This document shows, one piece after another, positions 12,403-23,404 of a stretch of DNA of 64,000 bases; the first letter of the stretch is position 1, and each line of letters opens with the position of its first letter. A program made the position numbers and the translations under genes. The stretch is from Marchantia polymorpha subsp. ruderalis (taxonomy: Eukaryota > Streptophyta > Marchantiopsida > Marchantiales > Marchantiaceae), in contig AP031357.1 of the NCBI GenBank assembly GCA_037833965.1, positions 1,942,001 to 2,006,000 of the forward strand, written 5' to 3'. The notes beneath the pieces were generated by a model. The model was not told the origin of the DNA, made no database searches, and saw only the letters and a list, made by a program, of their open reading frames with translations.

Positions 12403-14958
12403 CTATCTACCACTCGCAGTATCTGCGCGAAACCAAACTACTCTATTGCACTCAGCAGATCCGGTGCTGCGCCTCCTGCGCGCCGGACTGCTCCGCTTAC
12501 TATCTCTACCTTGCCAGTCTTCCGACCGGCTGCGTAACCCCAGGCGTCGGAGCGCTGTGGTGACTTCCGACTGCAAGTGCGCCATAGTGTCGCGCGCACC
12601 CGACAAGAAGGTTTCTAATTTTCTCGCCACTCGCCGCCGACTCCGACTGTCACCTTCCGTCAGTGCCGCCGCCCGAAGCTCGAACTCCCTGAGTGTGATC
12701 CTCTCTTGAGCTGCCACCTCCCAATGGGTGTATCCTTTTAGACAACGAGTCACCCGTGCCGCCAACTCTCCTCGCGCCCTGCAGCTGCTCTCCACCTCTG
12801 CCAGCTGCATTTCTAATTCCGCACGTTGTGCCCTCAAATCCGAGCACTCGGTTTGCAAGTTGCGCAACAACTCCTCATCCTCCTTGCGGGCTCTTTGACT
12901 TTCTTCTAAGGCGCGCGTCTGGCGCGCAAGCTCGGCTGCTAGGACTTTGTTCTGTCTCCGCTCCTCCTGCAATTCCGACTCGATCTTTGCCCGTATTAGT
13001 TCGGCATCCGCCTGACTTTTCGTCGCCGCATCCTCCCTCTGCTGCTGCAAGGCTTGGTATAGCTTCTGTGTGACCGCCAGGTGTTGTCGGAGGGCGGTGT
13101 TCCTATCCACGTATACTTGGCACCTAGAGGCCCACCTTGCCACCTTGCTCCTCGTCCTTCTCCTGATAGTCTCGACATAAGACTGCGGTTTTAAAGCACT
13201 TGCGTATTTGGATGTCTTGCGATCCAGATATCGCAGGAGTGGAACTATCTGTTCGCACAGCACCCCTGTTGGCGTTTCCTGCACCGAATCCGCTTCTTGC
13301 TCTTCCGAGCTCGTCTCATCCTCAGTCTCGAGGATTTCAGTCGCCACCGAATCCCTTGGCGACTCCCTGGAACTGTGGCGCGCAGCAGCTTCCGCTGCGA
13401 CTGCTGCTCCACTGCCTGCTAAAATATCCAAGGCAGTGGGAGATCCCACTGCTTGAGCCCCTGTTCCGGCTCGATCTTCGGTTTGTGAAGGGGTCGACGC
13501 CGCAGTGACTTTTGTCACTCTTGCACCGCCCGCTTCTGTTGCCTGTCCTTCCGGCGCAATCTGCGCGGAAGGTGTCCTTGCTGAAGGTGCGTCCGCCGAA
13601 GGCGTCCGCACACTGGTCGTTGGCCCCATCCGTCTCGCAGTCGGCGAATCCGGCTGACTCTCTGTTGTCCGACTCGCAGTCGGCCGACCAGCAGTTGTCC
13701 GACTGGGAGTCGGATACACCCTGCGCGTCTTGACTCCACTTGGCCTGCTTGTTGGTGGCGTTCTTCCAGAAGTGCCTTCCGCCGAAGACGACCCTCTGAG
13801 GATTGTTGGCTCGTCAGCAAAACTCTCTTCTGCTTCCGGCCTGCTATCCGGTTCAACGCGCCGTTCAGTTGGCCTTCCTTCCGCTTGTCGACCTTCAGTC
13901 ATCCGACTCGCAGTCGGCCGGCTGTTAGTCCGTCCATCTCCTCCCGAAGGCCGTGGTGCCTTCTGTGCAGAGGTATCTGCCGTCTTCCCTAGAATCTGAG
14001 CGATTATCTCTTCCTGTGTGAGATTCCGCCGGGTCGGAGTTCGCCTGGTCTCCTCAGTAACAAATGGCATTTTGCGTGCCCTCTGTTTTGGTCGACTGTG
14101 AGGCTCGGGGGTGGGCCGACCACGAGTCGGCGCAGCTGGCACTTCCGGCTGCCTGTCCTCAGGTCTCTCATCCCACTTCTGCTTTCGCGGAATGCGCTCA
14201 CTTCGACGTTCTTCTGCTGCTCTTGCTGGAGCCGGAGCCGGAGGCGTACTGGCAGGTTCCTCGTCCGGATCTGTGTCTACTTCGGCCTCCCTCGAATATC
14301 TTCCTGGATAAGTCCGGGTCAGCTGCGGAAATCGAGTTTTCTCAGCATTCGTCAAACATCCCATCGCCCGGTAAAACACGATTAAGTAAGGCGATAGATG
14401 ATTGAGGGTTCCTCCCCTCTCTTCTTGCGCATGTTGGCGCGTCACCTTCCACAGGAGCCGTGCCCAATGCACCGGAGCTCCTGACAGCACTAGCTCCACG
14501 AACTCTACCTGCCAACCATGCATGTAAGCGGTCTTGGTCGGCTGCAATATCTGCAGCAATGCCGTCGCGACATTTCTCCGCAATCGATCCTTGTAATCCC
14601 GTGTCCGGAAACCGTTCTTGGGATGTCTGGCCACTTTGAAGAGCTCATTGTAAGAGACTTCTTCCTCCTAGGACATCTTCACGCTATCGGCCTCGAAGAG
14701 GAGATCCCCTTCCTCGCCGGCACACCTGCCCAACACCTGCGCCCAATTGCAAATGTCCCATCTCTCTGGGTGTGGGCGAAATCCGCGAGAAGGCTTGTGT
14801 CTCTCCTGCAGATACTCGCGCATCATCTCCGGACATGTCCAATTCCACCCCCATAGGAGAAAATCGAGCTTCAGCCTCAACAGCACATCTTGAAATGCGC
14901 GTAGACCGATCTGCGGCACCCTGAGTGGAGACACTCGCAGCTGGGGAACCTTCGACAT
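12403..14958 (-). pseudogene. ORF0 of X2 LTR: N-block, disordered middle, coiled coil (one stop)
   Basis: 2556 bp from the ATG at 14958, the same length as in S2 and S3. The start was chosen because all copies align from this Met (MSKVPQLRV) while sequence before it does not. Codon 97 is TAG (14668-14670) where the other copies have CAG; codon 355 is GAA where S2 and S3 have TAA. The rest is open: N-terminal block (about 1-235; LDFLLWGWN, TRDYKDR, GGTLNHLSP), Pro/Ser/Thr/Arg-rich middle (about 236-555), LLRYLDRK near 573, coiled coil about 619-735, then HWEVAAQE and TLREFELRAA. No gag zinc knuckle, protease or polymerase motif is present. Function unknown. Confidence 0.8.
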
Positions 14959-16205
14959 TGCGTTGCCTGCACACACACAAACGTTCTCCCTTTCGCTCGC
15001 TCTCTCACAATCGCCACTGCGCGTCGGCCACTCAAGCACTGACTGCTCACTCTCTCTGCGCTCGTTCAAGATCGCTACTCACAATTCTTTCAAGGTCCGC
15101 CAAGATCCTTGCGCAACTCGTCTCCGCACTCTCTACTCTCACTGCAGGTCGCTCCGCCCTTGCGCGTAATCTTGGAACTGGAAATCGCAAAGTCAAGAAT
15201 GAGAGAATGAGACTGGAGCGCAGTCTTTTCTTCTCCGATTTCAAGAACGTCCAACGTTCTTACTGGTTGCAACGTACGCAGCCGGCTATACGGCTTAACG
15301 GTTCGCCCTTTGCATGCGCGAATTCACGTCTCCGCATTGCGCGCATTCGCATGCTTAAACGTTGAATTCTCCCGCCGCCGCCACCTTCCGGACTCGAGTC
15401 CGCTGCAGGGTATACGTCGGCCCTGTTGTCTTTTCCTAACCCGTCCTTCACCGGAGGCGTGTCGCCGCTGGTGCGTTCATTATCCGTCGGCGCAACTCAT
15501 GCCAGCGCATCCGGCCGTCAGCGCCACGTCGGAGGCGTACATCCGACCGGCGCTTTCCTTCCATGAACAGCCGCCAAGGGCGCTTCCGACTCTGAGTTGG
15601 TTTCCTCCTGTGAGCGCGTGATTCCGCCGAAGGCGCATCGCCGAGGGCGTACGGGAATCCTTTCCGGCTGTGAACCCTAGCGCGAACGGCGCATGTCCGG
15701 CTACGAGTTTTCCGACGCTCATAACTTCTCTATTCCTGATCCATCTCCGACGCTCTTGGACTCGTTAGAACGAGCGTCCCGAGCTCTTTCTAATGCAACT
15801 TCAACCAACTGGATCTACCGTGTATTCCGATTGTTATGAAGGTTTTCCCTTTCCGCGCTAGCGGCGCTTCGCCGAAGGCGCACTCATGGTCGGATGCCTT
15901 TAGAGGTCCGGGCCCTTCTCCTGACGTCTTTAGCAAAACCTCCTCCTGAGGTGTCTGCGCCGGAAGCGTAGCTTCCTTATACGCTAGAGGCGCGTGAGTA
16001 GAGACACCTCAAAAAGGAGCTTTTGCCGAAGGCGCCGAAGACGTTGGCGTTGGTACATCCGACTACGTGATTCTTTGTGCCCTCGTGACGATCTCATCAA
16101 TCCACTCTATTTAGCGTACCCTTCTCTAGCTACAACCACTGCTTTGGTACTAGTTTTCTAAAATTGTTTAAATTTTGAAAAAAAAACAAAAAGTGTGTTA
16201 CCACA

Positions 16206-16598
16206 GGCTGCCTTCCTCTCTAACTTACAACCTAAATCTAACCCTAACTGTAAATCTGAATCCTTAGCCTACTGTACAGAGCCGCCAGCGCCTTCCCATC
16301 CAATATCTGAGGCTGAAAATTTGCACTCATGAGTGGCCGGCTGAGATCAACGGCCCCAGCAAATTTCAGATCCATCCAACCGTCCATCGCAAAGATATGG
16401 GCCTCGCCGTTTTGCGTCCCACACTTGACATATTCCCGCCAACTTCCGCCATCGGGAATCTTCTGCCACGTGGCACCGAAGTCCCTTGAGCCAAAGGCGG
16501 ATCTTTCGCCGGCTCCTTTCCTTTCCTGCGCTGCACCGGAGGTGAGTCTCGCCTATGCGTAGGCGCTCGCCTATGCGCAGGCAGTCTCCCGTCCGCAT
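16206..16598 (-). repeat. W-arm segment copied into X
   Basis: Matches 21655-22047 (left arm of W) in inverted orientation, including the CAGCC that is the TSD of S2. In W this sequence is native; in X it sits between an LTR start (16600-16744) and X2. It therefore shows that X received W plus S2 sequence. Confidence 0.85.
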
Positions 16599-16599
16599 G

Positions 16600-16744
16600 G
16601 ATTACGTGATTCTTTGTGCCCTCGTGACGATCTCATCAATCCACTCTATTTAGCGTACCCTTCTCTAGCTACAAACACTGCTTTGGTACTAGTTTTCTAA
16701 AATTGTTTAAATTCTGCAAAAAAAACAAAAAGTGTGTTACCACA
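16600..16744 (-). mobile_element. Start of the original 3' LTR of X
   Basis: 145 bp beginning TGTGGTAACACAC immediately after the polypurine tract, cut off near 16600 where W-arm sequence begins. It marks where the original 3' LTR was replaced. Confidence 0.85.
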
Positions 16745-16757
16745 TGCCCCCCTCCTC
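16745..16757 (-). promoter_or_regulatory. Polypurine tract of X
   Basis: Minus strand GAGGAGGGGGGCA directly before the LTR start at 16744. It is the expected plus-strand primer and proves that TGTGGTAACACAC is the 5' end of an LTR rather than a DNA-transposon inverted repeat. Confidence 0.9.
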
Positions 16758-16781
16758 AATTGTGAGCGCCCACGCGAACAT

Positions 16782-18197
16782 TTACACGTGGTATTTCTTC
16801 AGACGCCATCCGTTCACGCGGGTGCCTAACCATTCTCCCGTCAGTTCTGCGAGTTGGATGGATCCATTTGGAAAAACTTCTATCACCTTGTAAGGTCCCA
16901 TCCACCTCAAGTGGAGCTTGCCTGGAAATCTAGCATGTCTTCTATCGTATAGCAGAGCCAAGTCGCCCTTCTTCAGCAGTACTGGTTTGAGCCTTCGATC
17001 GTACTTCTCCTTCCGCCTGAGTTGTAATTGCTTTGTCCGATCTTCGGCCTCTTGACGTCTTTACTCCAGTGCCATTACCTCTTGCAGTCGATATGCCTAA
17101 CTTTCTTCCGCGTCCAGCCTTCTCTGATCTAAGGTCCTCTTGGTAGGTATCTCGAATTCGATGGGTAAGATCGGATGCTGCCCATAAACTAGGAAGTAAG
17201 GTGTTTGCCTGGTGGTGACTTTTTCTGCCGTTCTATATGCCCATAAGGCGGCCGGTAGCTTGGTGTCCCAGTCATGAGCATGGTTTACAGTCACCTTGAG
17301 GAGTATCTTACAGAGTAATCCATTGGACTTCTCTGTCAGACCATTTGCCTTGGGGTTGTATGGAGTAGTCTTTCGATGTTTAATCTGGAAGTGCCGCGTC
17401 AAACTCTCTATCACCTGATTCAGAAAGTGCGTCCCCCTGTCACTGACTATTTCTAGGGGGCACCCGTAGCGTGTGATGATTGATTCGAATAGGAACCGTG
17501 CTACTACGGCTGCGTCGTCGTGCCTTGTGGCTTCTGCCTCCACCATCTTGGTCGCATAGTCTGTTGCTACCAATATGTAGCGCCTGCGCGTGCCTTTAGT
17601 GACTGGTTGTATTGGTCCCACGAAGTCGATCCCCCATTTTTCAAACGGTGCCAATGGCATGATTGGTGTAAGAGGCCATCTCGTGGTCGGAGTCGGCCTT
17701 CCCGTCCTCTGGCAACTGTCGCATTTGCGAACGTAGTCGTGTACATCTTTGAACATCGTCGGCCACCAGTATCCTGCATTCACAATTTTGGTCACTGTAT
17801 TTCTGGTGGCGTAGTGACCACCAGCGTCTTCTGTGTGCATGGCTTTGACAACTCGCGGGACTTCGGACTCCTCTAGACATCTGCACAACCTCTCGTCTGC
17901 CATTTTTTTAAACAAGACCCCTTGTTGAAGCTGGTAAGGTCCCGCTTTATGAACGAAGACTGTGCGCTGCTCCGCATCCAATCCTTCCGGACATTGGAGT
18001 GTGAGCAGAAACCTGTATAAGTCCGCGTACCTGGACTCATGGCTGGCGGACAACTGAAAAAGTTGTTCGTCGGGAAAATCATCCACTACCTCCTCCTCTA
18101 TGGGTTCGGTCCATAGTCGGGAGAGGTAGTCCGCGTTCTCATGGTGAACGCCTTTCCGTGTCTGTACAGTGTAGGTGAATTCCTGCAGCAGTAGTAC
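16782..18197 (-). pseudogene. Ty3/gypsy pol fragment of X: RNase H end and integrase
   Basis: Begins inside the end of RNase H (LLLQEFTYTV, then DYLSRLWTEP) and contains an almost complete integrase. The HHCC finger ends in CDSCQ near 17715, followed by core residues in WGIDFVGPI (near 17630), IVSDRGTHF (near 17435) and the Glu in NPKANGLTEKSN (near 17340). All three catalytic acids are kept. Two in-frame stops follow at 17097-17099 and 17061-17063. The C-terminal domain (FPGKLHLRWMGPYKV) ends at a normal stop at 16782, with no chromodomain, 25 bp before the polypurine tract. Reverse transcriptase, protease and gag are deleted. Confidence 0.9.
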
Positions 18198-18198
18198 C

Positions 18199-18458
18199 CT
18201 GAGGTGTCTGCGCCGGAAGCGTAGCTTCCTTATACGCTAGAGGCGCGTGAGTAGAGACACCTCAAAAAGGAGCTTTTGCCGAAGGCGCCGAAGACGTTGG
18301 CGTTGGTACATCCGACTACGTGATTCTTTGTGCCCTCGTGACGATCTCATCAATCCACTCTATTTAGCGTACCCTTCTCTAGCTACAAACACTGCTTTGG
18401 TACTAGTTTTCTAAAATTGTTTAAATTTTGCAAAAAAAACAAAAAGTGTGTTACCACA
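18199..18458 (-). mobile_element. 5' LTR start of X (truncated)
   Basis: 260 bp of U3 beginning TGTGGTAACACAC. It joins pol at 18198-18199 inside CCTCAGG, where complete LTRs continue with GAGGAGG. The junction records an internal deletion of several kilobases. Confidence 0.85.
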
Positions 18459-18463
18459 TCTAC

Positions 18464-18589
18464 GCACACGTAATTCCATCCCCATAGCAAGAACTCAAGT
18501 TTCCTTGCAATCAACCGTTCCTCAAAAGCATGCAACCCATTCTGCGGAAGCTTGAGTGGCATCATCTGCAGCCTCATCGATTTCGACAT
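18464..18589 (-). pseudogene. ORF0 of Y LTR, N-terminal codons
   Basis: From the ATG at 18589 the frame reads MSKSMRLQMMPLKLPQNGL and continues to WGWNYVCVD, aligning with V and X-type ORF0. It is cut by X at 18463 and resumes at 11443 with DMVREWL. The frame is also open further upstream to 18790, but only the part from the Met is conserved across both subtypes. Confidence 0.85.
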
Positions 18590-19187
18590 CGCGTTCTTGA
18601 AATTGGTTCGCGCAACTCTCTCTCTGCTCTGCCCGAGCCTCTTGCTCGCGCTTCTGCCTCCTCTGCAAACTCTAATTTCTCTCAATTCCAACTGTCGCGC
18701 ACTCAATTCTCTCTCATCCACCGAGTAACTCTCCGCGCGGTGATGTCTAGAACGTCTCTCAGCTAGCAGGTGGACGCGCGCAGCTCGCACCAGAAATTGA
18801 AATCACGAATTCAAGAATGGGGCGTCCTCTATCTCCTCGTAGGAGGTCATGGTCAGCTCTCGGTCGTGAAGGTCGAATCACTTGATGGCCGCGCCGGCTC
18901 CGCGGTATAACGGCCTTCTCTCTCACGCGCGGCTTCACGCTCTGCCGACGCCGACTTCACTCACACGCTCGAATTGATAATTTGAACTCCGCCAGCGTAT
19001 CACGTCGCGGACATGGGCGCGCAGTGCCGAAGGCGGATTTCTCGCCGGCGCGCTACACTCCTTCGTACTTCACTTTGGCTAGTCCCGCTCCGCGCATAGG
19101 ACAAAAGTCGAACTCCCTTCTACGTAGGCGGAATCCCGGGCGGAGTTTCCGCCGGCGCAAAACTTCATCTGCTTGTGCGTAGGCGCT

Positions 19188-19690
19188 CGCCTATGCGTAG
19201 GCGAATTCCGTTCACACACAGGACGTTCGTCTGCGCAGGTCCCTCGCCGCAGGCGCAGCGCCGAAGGCGGCTGTGCCGAAGGCGTTGACCGCAATCAACG
19301 GACTCCGTCTAGTCTGTCCGTTTCTCTCGCCTCTCCGTCGGCGCTCTTGTCTCCGTAATCCCGACCGGCCGAAGACGCACTCGTCCGTTCCGTCCGTATA
19401 GTCCGTACGGTCCGTACGGATTTTACTACTCCGTTGAGTCCTTGCCCATCCGTGATGCGCTGGCGCCGAAGGCGCCGTACAAGTTCTAACCCCGAAGGCG
19501 GATTTCTAGAGCCGAAGGCGGACTTCCCGCCGACGCCGAAGCGCCTATGCGTAGGCGATTCCCGTCCGCCTATGCGTAGGTGCAAGTCCTCCCCGCCTAT
19601 GCGTAGGCGGCATTCTCGGCGGACATACCGCCGACGTCAAACCCTATTTCGCCTATGCGTAGGCGAACTTCCCTCGCCTATGCGTAGGCG
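19188..19690. repeat. Six dispersed CGCCTATGCGTAGGCG palindromes in Y U3
   Basis: Copies start at 19188, 19542, 19567 (one mismatch), 19594, 19650 and 19675. Each is CGCCTA-TGCG-TAGGCG: a 6-bp stem with a 4-nt loop. Variants with CGCCTACG or CGCCTATGCGC occur in the W arms (21260-21320, 28030-28095) and near 10745. They sit among many CGCCGAAGGCG units. Confidence 0.85.
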
Positions 19691-20104
19691 AAGATCTTCG
19701 TATCTTTCGACCGTCACAACTCCCTGAGTCCTCATCCGTTGCAGGCGTTCTTGGGCTCGTTAGAATCAACGCGTCAAGTTCTTTCCAACGAAACCCTAAC
19801 CAAGTCAAGGCGTTTGGGAATTGATCATATTCTGAGGGGTTTCTCTAGCGTCAAAGGCGCAGCGCCGAAGGCGGCTTAAGCGCCTTGCGCTGAAGGGGTG
19901 CTCCTTCAGAGTCCTTCATTTAGGGCGGCGCCTGTCCCAGACGTTGCGCCCAACTCCTGGATTCTATGAGATTCTTCGAGATTCTTTGAGATCATCCAGT
20001 TTCACTCTATTTTGATGCACCGATGGCTATTTACACTGCTGTCACGGTACAGTTTTCCGAAAATGTTTTAAATTCCGCAAAAATCCCAACAGTGGGGTAC
20101 CACA

Positions 20105-20616
20105 CCTTCAATTTGAGTCACGAAGTGCTTAGAGCTACAATTGAAGCGATCTTCTCATCGATCAGCAACCGGATTCTTAGCCAAACTCTGGTGCACCGAA
20201 ACATTGAAGCTTGCAGACCACGCTGACCTGTACTGTATCATTCAGAAACATGAAGTTGTGCATGTACAAGTCACATCTTCCTTCTCACCTCATGCTTGAG
20301 CATATATTTCAAATTGTAGACAAAAGACATTATCAATCTGGAGTTTGGCTCACGTCAACAGCTAAGAATATGCTCTGCATTGATGAATCCCAATTATCTG
20401 TTAAGGACGGTAGTTGGCAACCACTGCCCACGGCAGTGGCAAAGGCGTAGAAGGTTTTAATATATTTCGCGGAACTTGCTGTTGAAATCCTATCGTGGAT
20501 CTAAGATCAGCGATAGGAAAGCGATAAGATCCACATGATTTAAAGGAACTAAAACATGTGGATTCTTCGGCAGCACAATTCTATACCTCTTGCCTTTCAC
20601 ATCTTTTTCATTCCAT
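20105..20616. other. Flank between Y and W, no supported gene
   Basis: Sequence into which W is inserted; it resumes at 28757-28821 before V. Short frames exist (20023-20226 and 20211-20450 plus), but the first overlaps the Y LTR end and neither shows a recognised domain. Around 20490-20570 there are complementary words (CCACATG and CATGTGG; TCCTATCG and CGATAGGA) that could form stems. It may be host DNA or an older, unrecognised repeat. Confidence 0.5.
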
Positions 20617-22047
20617 TGTGATAACCCACTTTTTGTTTTTTGTCGGAACTAAAACATTTTTGAATAGTAAGTACCGCGGCAGCAACTGTAAATAGTAATC
20701 GGTACGCGAAACCAGAGTAAAAAGAGGATCGAGGACAATCAAGGGGTTTTGGGCTTAGGCCACAGTGGGACGCTTGGGACGGAACGGGCGGTTCATGCTG
20801 CAGGATTTGCTTCGAGCACCTTCGGCGGTATATCACTCATAACTTTTTCAATTCGTAACGCTTTGAGTTGCTTCGGGTCTTGTTGGAAAGAGCTCGACGC
20901 GTTGGTTCTAACGAGCCCAAGAACTTGTGAAACGTATGAGAGGTTACTGAGTTATGAGTGTCGGAAGTTACTGATGGGGGGCCTTCGGCAGTAGAGCGAC
21001 TTTGGCGGTACGCCTTTGGCGGAAGAACCGCCGGAAGATGCGCCTTCGGCGGTAAACGCCTTCGGGTCAATGCCTTCGGCGATGCGGGAGAATGCATTTG
21101 GCGGAAGAGTGAATCCCTCATAACTTTTTCAATTTGCAACGTCTTGACTTGGTTAGGGTCACGTTGGAAAAAGCTCAACGCGTTGATTCTAACGAGCCCA
21201 AGAACGTTACGAACGGATGACTCCGGGAGTTATGAAGGTCGCAATATACTCAGCTTCTCGCCTACGAGTAGGCGAGGAAGGTTTGTCCTATGCGCGGACG
21301 AGAGAAGTCCGCCTACGCGTAGGCGCTTCTGCGTCAGCGGGAAATCCGCCTTCGGCCCTAGAAATGCGCCTTCGGGGTTGGAACTTGTACGGCGCCAGCG
21401 CAACAGCGCGGACGGACGCGGAGGCCTGCGAGTAGGCGGATAACAACGCGGACGCCAACGAGTACATAGGCAAACGCCTTTGGTGGAAGAGTAAAACCGT
21501 CATAATTTTCTCAAGTCTTAACGGTTTGACTTGGTTAGAGGCTCGTTGGAAAGACCTCGACGCGCCCGTTCCAACAAGCCCAAGAAAGTTTCAAACGAAG
21601 TAGGGATCTGTGAGTTATGAGCGACGGGAGTGACAATTATAGAAAGGCGACTCCATGCGGACGGGAGACTGCCTGCGCATAGGCGAGCGCCTACGCATAG
21701 GCGAGACTCACCTCCGGTGCAGCGCAGGAAAGGAAAGGAGCCGGCGAAAGATCCGCCTTCGGCTCAAGGGACTTCGGTGCCACGTGGCAGAAGATTCCCG
21801 ATGGTGGAAGTTGGCGGGAATATGTCAAGTGTGGGACGCAAAACGGCGAGGCCCATATCTTTGCGATGGACGGTTGGATGGATCTGAAATTTGCTGGGGC
21901 CGTTGATCTCAGCCGGCCACGCATGAGTGCAAATTTTCAGCCTCAGATATTGGATGGGAAGGCGCTGGCGGCTCTGTACAGTAGGCTAAGGATTCAGATT
22001 TACAGTTAGGGTTAGATTTAGGTTGTAAGTTAGAGGGGAAGGCAGCC
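20617..22047 (+). repeat. Left inverted arm of W
   Basis: Starts TGTGATAACCCACTTTTTG, then carries three copies of the hairpin module (about 20870-20960, 21150-21240, 21535-21625) and many GCCTTCGGC units. It ends with CAGCC, the S2 target. Reverse complement of 27345-28749 with substitutions and small indels. Confidence 0.85.
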
Positions 22048-23404
22048 TGTGGTAACACACTTTTTGTTTTTTTTGCAGAATTTAAACAATTTTAGAAAAC
22101 TAGTACCAAAGCAGTGGTTGTAGCTAGAGAAGGGTACGCTAAATAGAGTGGATTGATGAGATCGTCACGAGGGCACAAAGAATCACGTAGTCGGATGTAC
22201 CAACGCCAACGTCTTCGGCGCCTTCGGCAAAAGCTCCTTTTTGAGGTGTCTCTACTCACGCGCCTCTAGCGTATAAGGAAGCTACGCTTCCGGCGCAGAC
22301 ACCTCAGGAGGAGGTTTTGCGAAAGACGTCAGGAGAAGGGCCCGGACCTCTAAAGGCATCCGACCATGAGTGCGCCTTCGGCGAAGCGCCGCTAGCGCGG
22401 AAAGGGAAAACCTTCATAACAATGGGGATTCACGGTAGATCCAGTTGGTTGAAGTTGCATTAGAAAGAGCTTGGGACGCTCGTTCTAACGAGTTCAAGAG
22501 CGTCGGAGATGGATCAGGAATGGAGAAGTTATGAGCGTCGGAAAACTCGTAGCCGGACATGCGCCGTTCGCGCTAGGGTTCACAGCCGGAAAGGATTCCC
22601 GTACGCCCTCGGCGATGCGCCTTCGGCGGAATCACGCGCTCACAGGAGAAAACCAACTCAGAGTCGGAAGCGCCCTTGGCGGCTGTTCATGGAAGGAAAG
22701 CGCCGGTCGGATGTACGCCTCCGACGTGGCGCTGACGGCCGGATGCGCTGGCATGAGTTGCGCTGACGGATATGCGCCGGCAGCAACGGACGAGGCATAA
22801 AGGACAAAATAGGCGGTATGACTGCGCGCCGGCGTAATTCGCTCCGGCTGGATGTGCGCCTCCAGCAAGGCGCCGACGGATAATGAACGCACCAGCGGCG
22901 ACACGCCTCCGGTGAAGGACGGGTTAGGAAAAGACAACAGGGCCGACGTATACCCTGCAGCGGACTCGAGTCCGGAAGGTGGCGGCGGCGGGAGAATTCA
23001 ACGTTTAAGCATGCGAATGCGCGCAATGCGGAGACGTGAATTCGCGCATGCAAAGGGCGAACCGTTAAGCCGTATAGCCGGCTGCGTACGTTGCAACCAG
23101 TAAGAACGTTGGACGTTCTTGAAATAGGAGAAGAAAAGACTGCGCTCCAGTCTCATTCTCTCATTCTTGACTTTGCGATTTCCAGTTCCAAAATTACGCG
23201 CAAGGGCGGAGCGACCTGCAGTGAGAGTAGAGAGTGCGGAGACGAGTTGCGCAAGGATCTTGGCGGACCTTGAAAGAATTGTGAGTAGCGATCTTGAACG
23301 AGCGCAGAGAGAGTGAGCAGTTTGTGCTTGAGTGGCCGACGCGCAGTGGCGATTGTGAGAGAGCGAGCGAAAGGGAGAACGTTTGTGTGTGTGCAGGCAA
23401 CGCA

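Larger units (their letters stand above)
11444..16205 (-). mobile_element. Complete giant LTR at the 3' end of X (X2)
   Basis: A 4762-bp LTR starting TGTGGTAACACAC at 16205 and ending TTATTACA at 11444. It is nearly identical to S2 (22048-26919) in inverted orientation. It lacks about 110 bp near 15490, where S2 has extra sequence between two CGACGGATA-like repeats. Its upstream flank is CAGCC with W-arm sequence, its downstream flank is the GTAGA of X, so the two flanks do not match each other. Confidence 0.88.
11444..18458 (-). mobile_element. Element X, gypsy family with giant LTRs, inserted in ORF0 of Y
   Basis: The ends on the minus strand are TGTGGTAACACAC (from 18458) and TTATTACA (to 11444), flanked by the 5-bp TSD TCTAC. 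In minus order X contains 260 bp of LTR start (18458-18199), a direct join to pol (RNase H end and integrase, 18197-16782), a purine tract (16757-16745), 145 bp of a second LTR start (16744-16600), 393 bp copied from the arm of W (16598-16206) and a complete LTR (16205-11444). The 5' LTR remainder, primer site, gag and reverse transcriptase are missing. The last 5.15 kb is an inverted copy of 21655-26919. Confidence 0.85.
18459..20104 (-). mobile_element. Element Y 5' LTR, upstream part (U3 start)
   Basis: On the minus strand the LTR begins TGTGGTACCCCAC at 20104 and runs to the TSD of X (18459-18463). U3 contains a hairpin module near 19750-19800, six short palindromes (19188-19690) and the start of ORF0 (from 18589). 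The sequence upstream of ORF0 matches V at 48420-48643, which places both in one subtype. Confidence 0.82.

Noticed and set aside
12446-15169. Long open frames antisense to ORF0 (for example 12756-13073, 14064-14405) and similar ones in every LTR copy
   Set aside because: They mirror the GC-rich codon pattern of ORF0, recur only because the LTR recurs, and encode no recognisable domain.
19188-19690. Six regularly worded palindromes in Y U3 as a CRISPR array
   Set aside because: Spacing is irregular (25-350 bp), the units are only 16 bp, there is no leader or cas gene, and the context is a plant LTR.
20023-20450. Overlapping frames between Y and W as a transposase or host exon
   Set aside because: The first begins inside the Y LTR end, the second has no recognisable motif, and neither continues past W at 28757.
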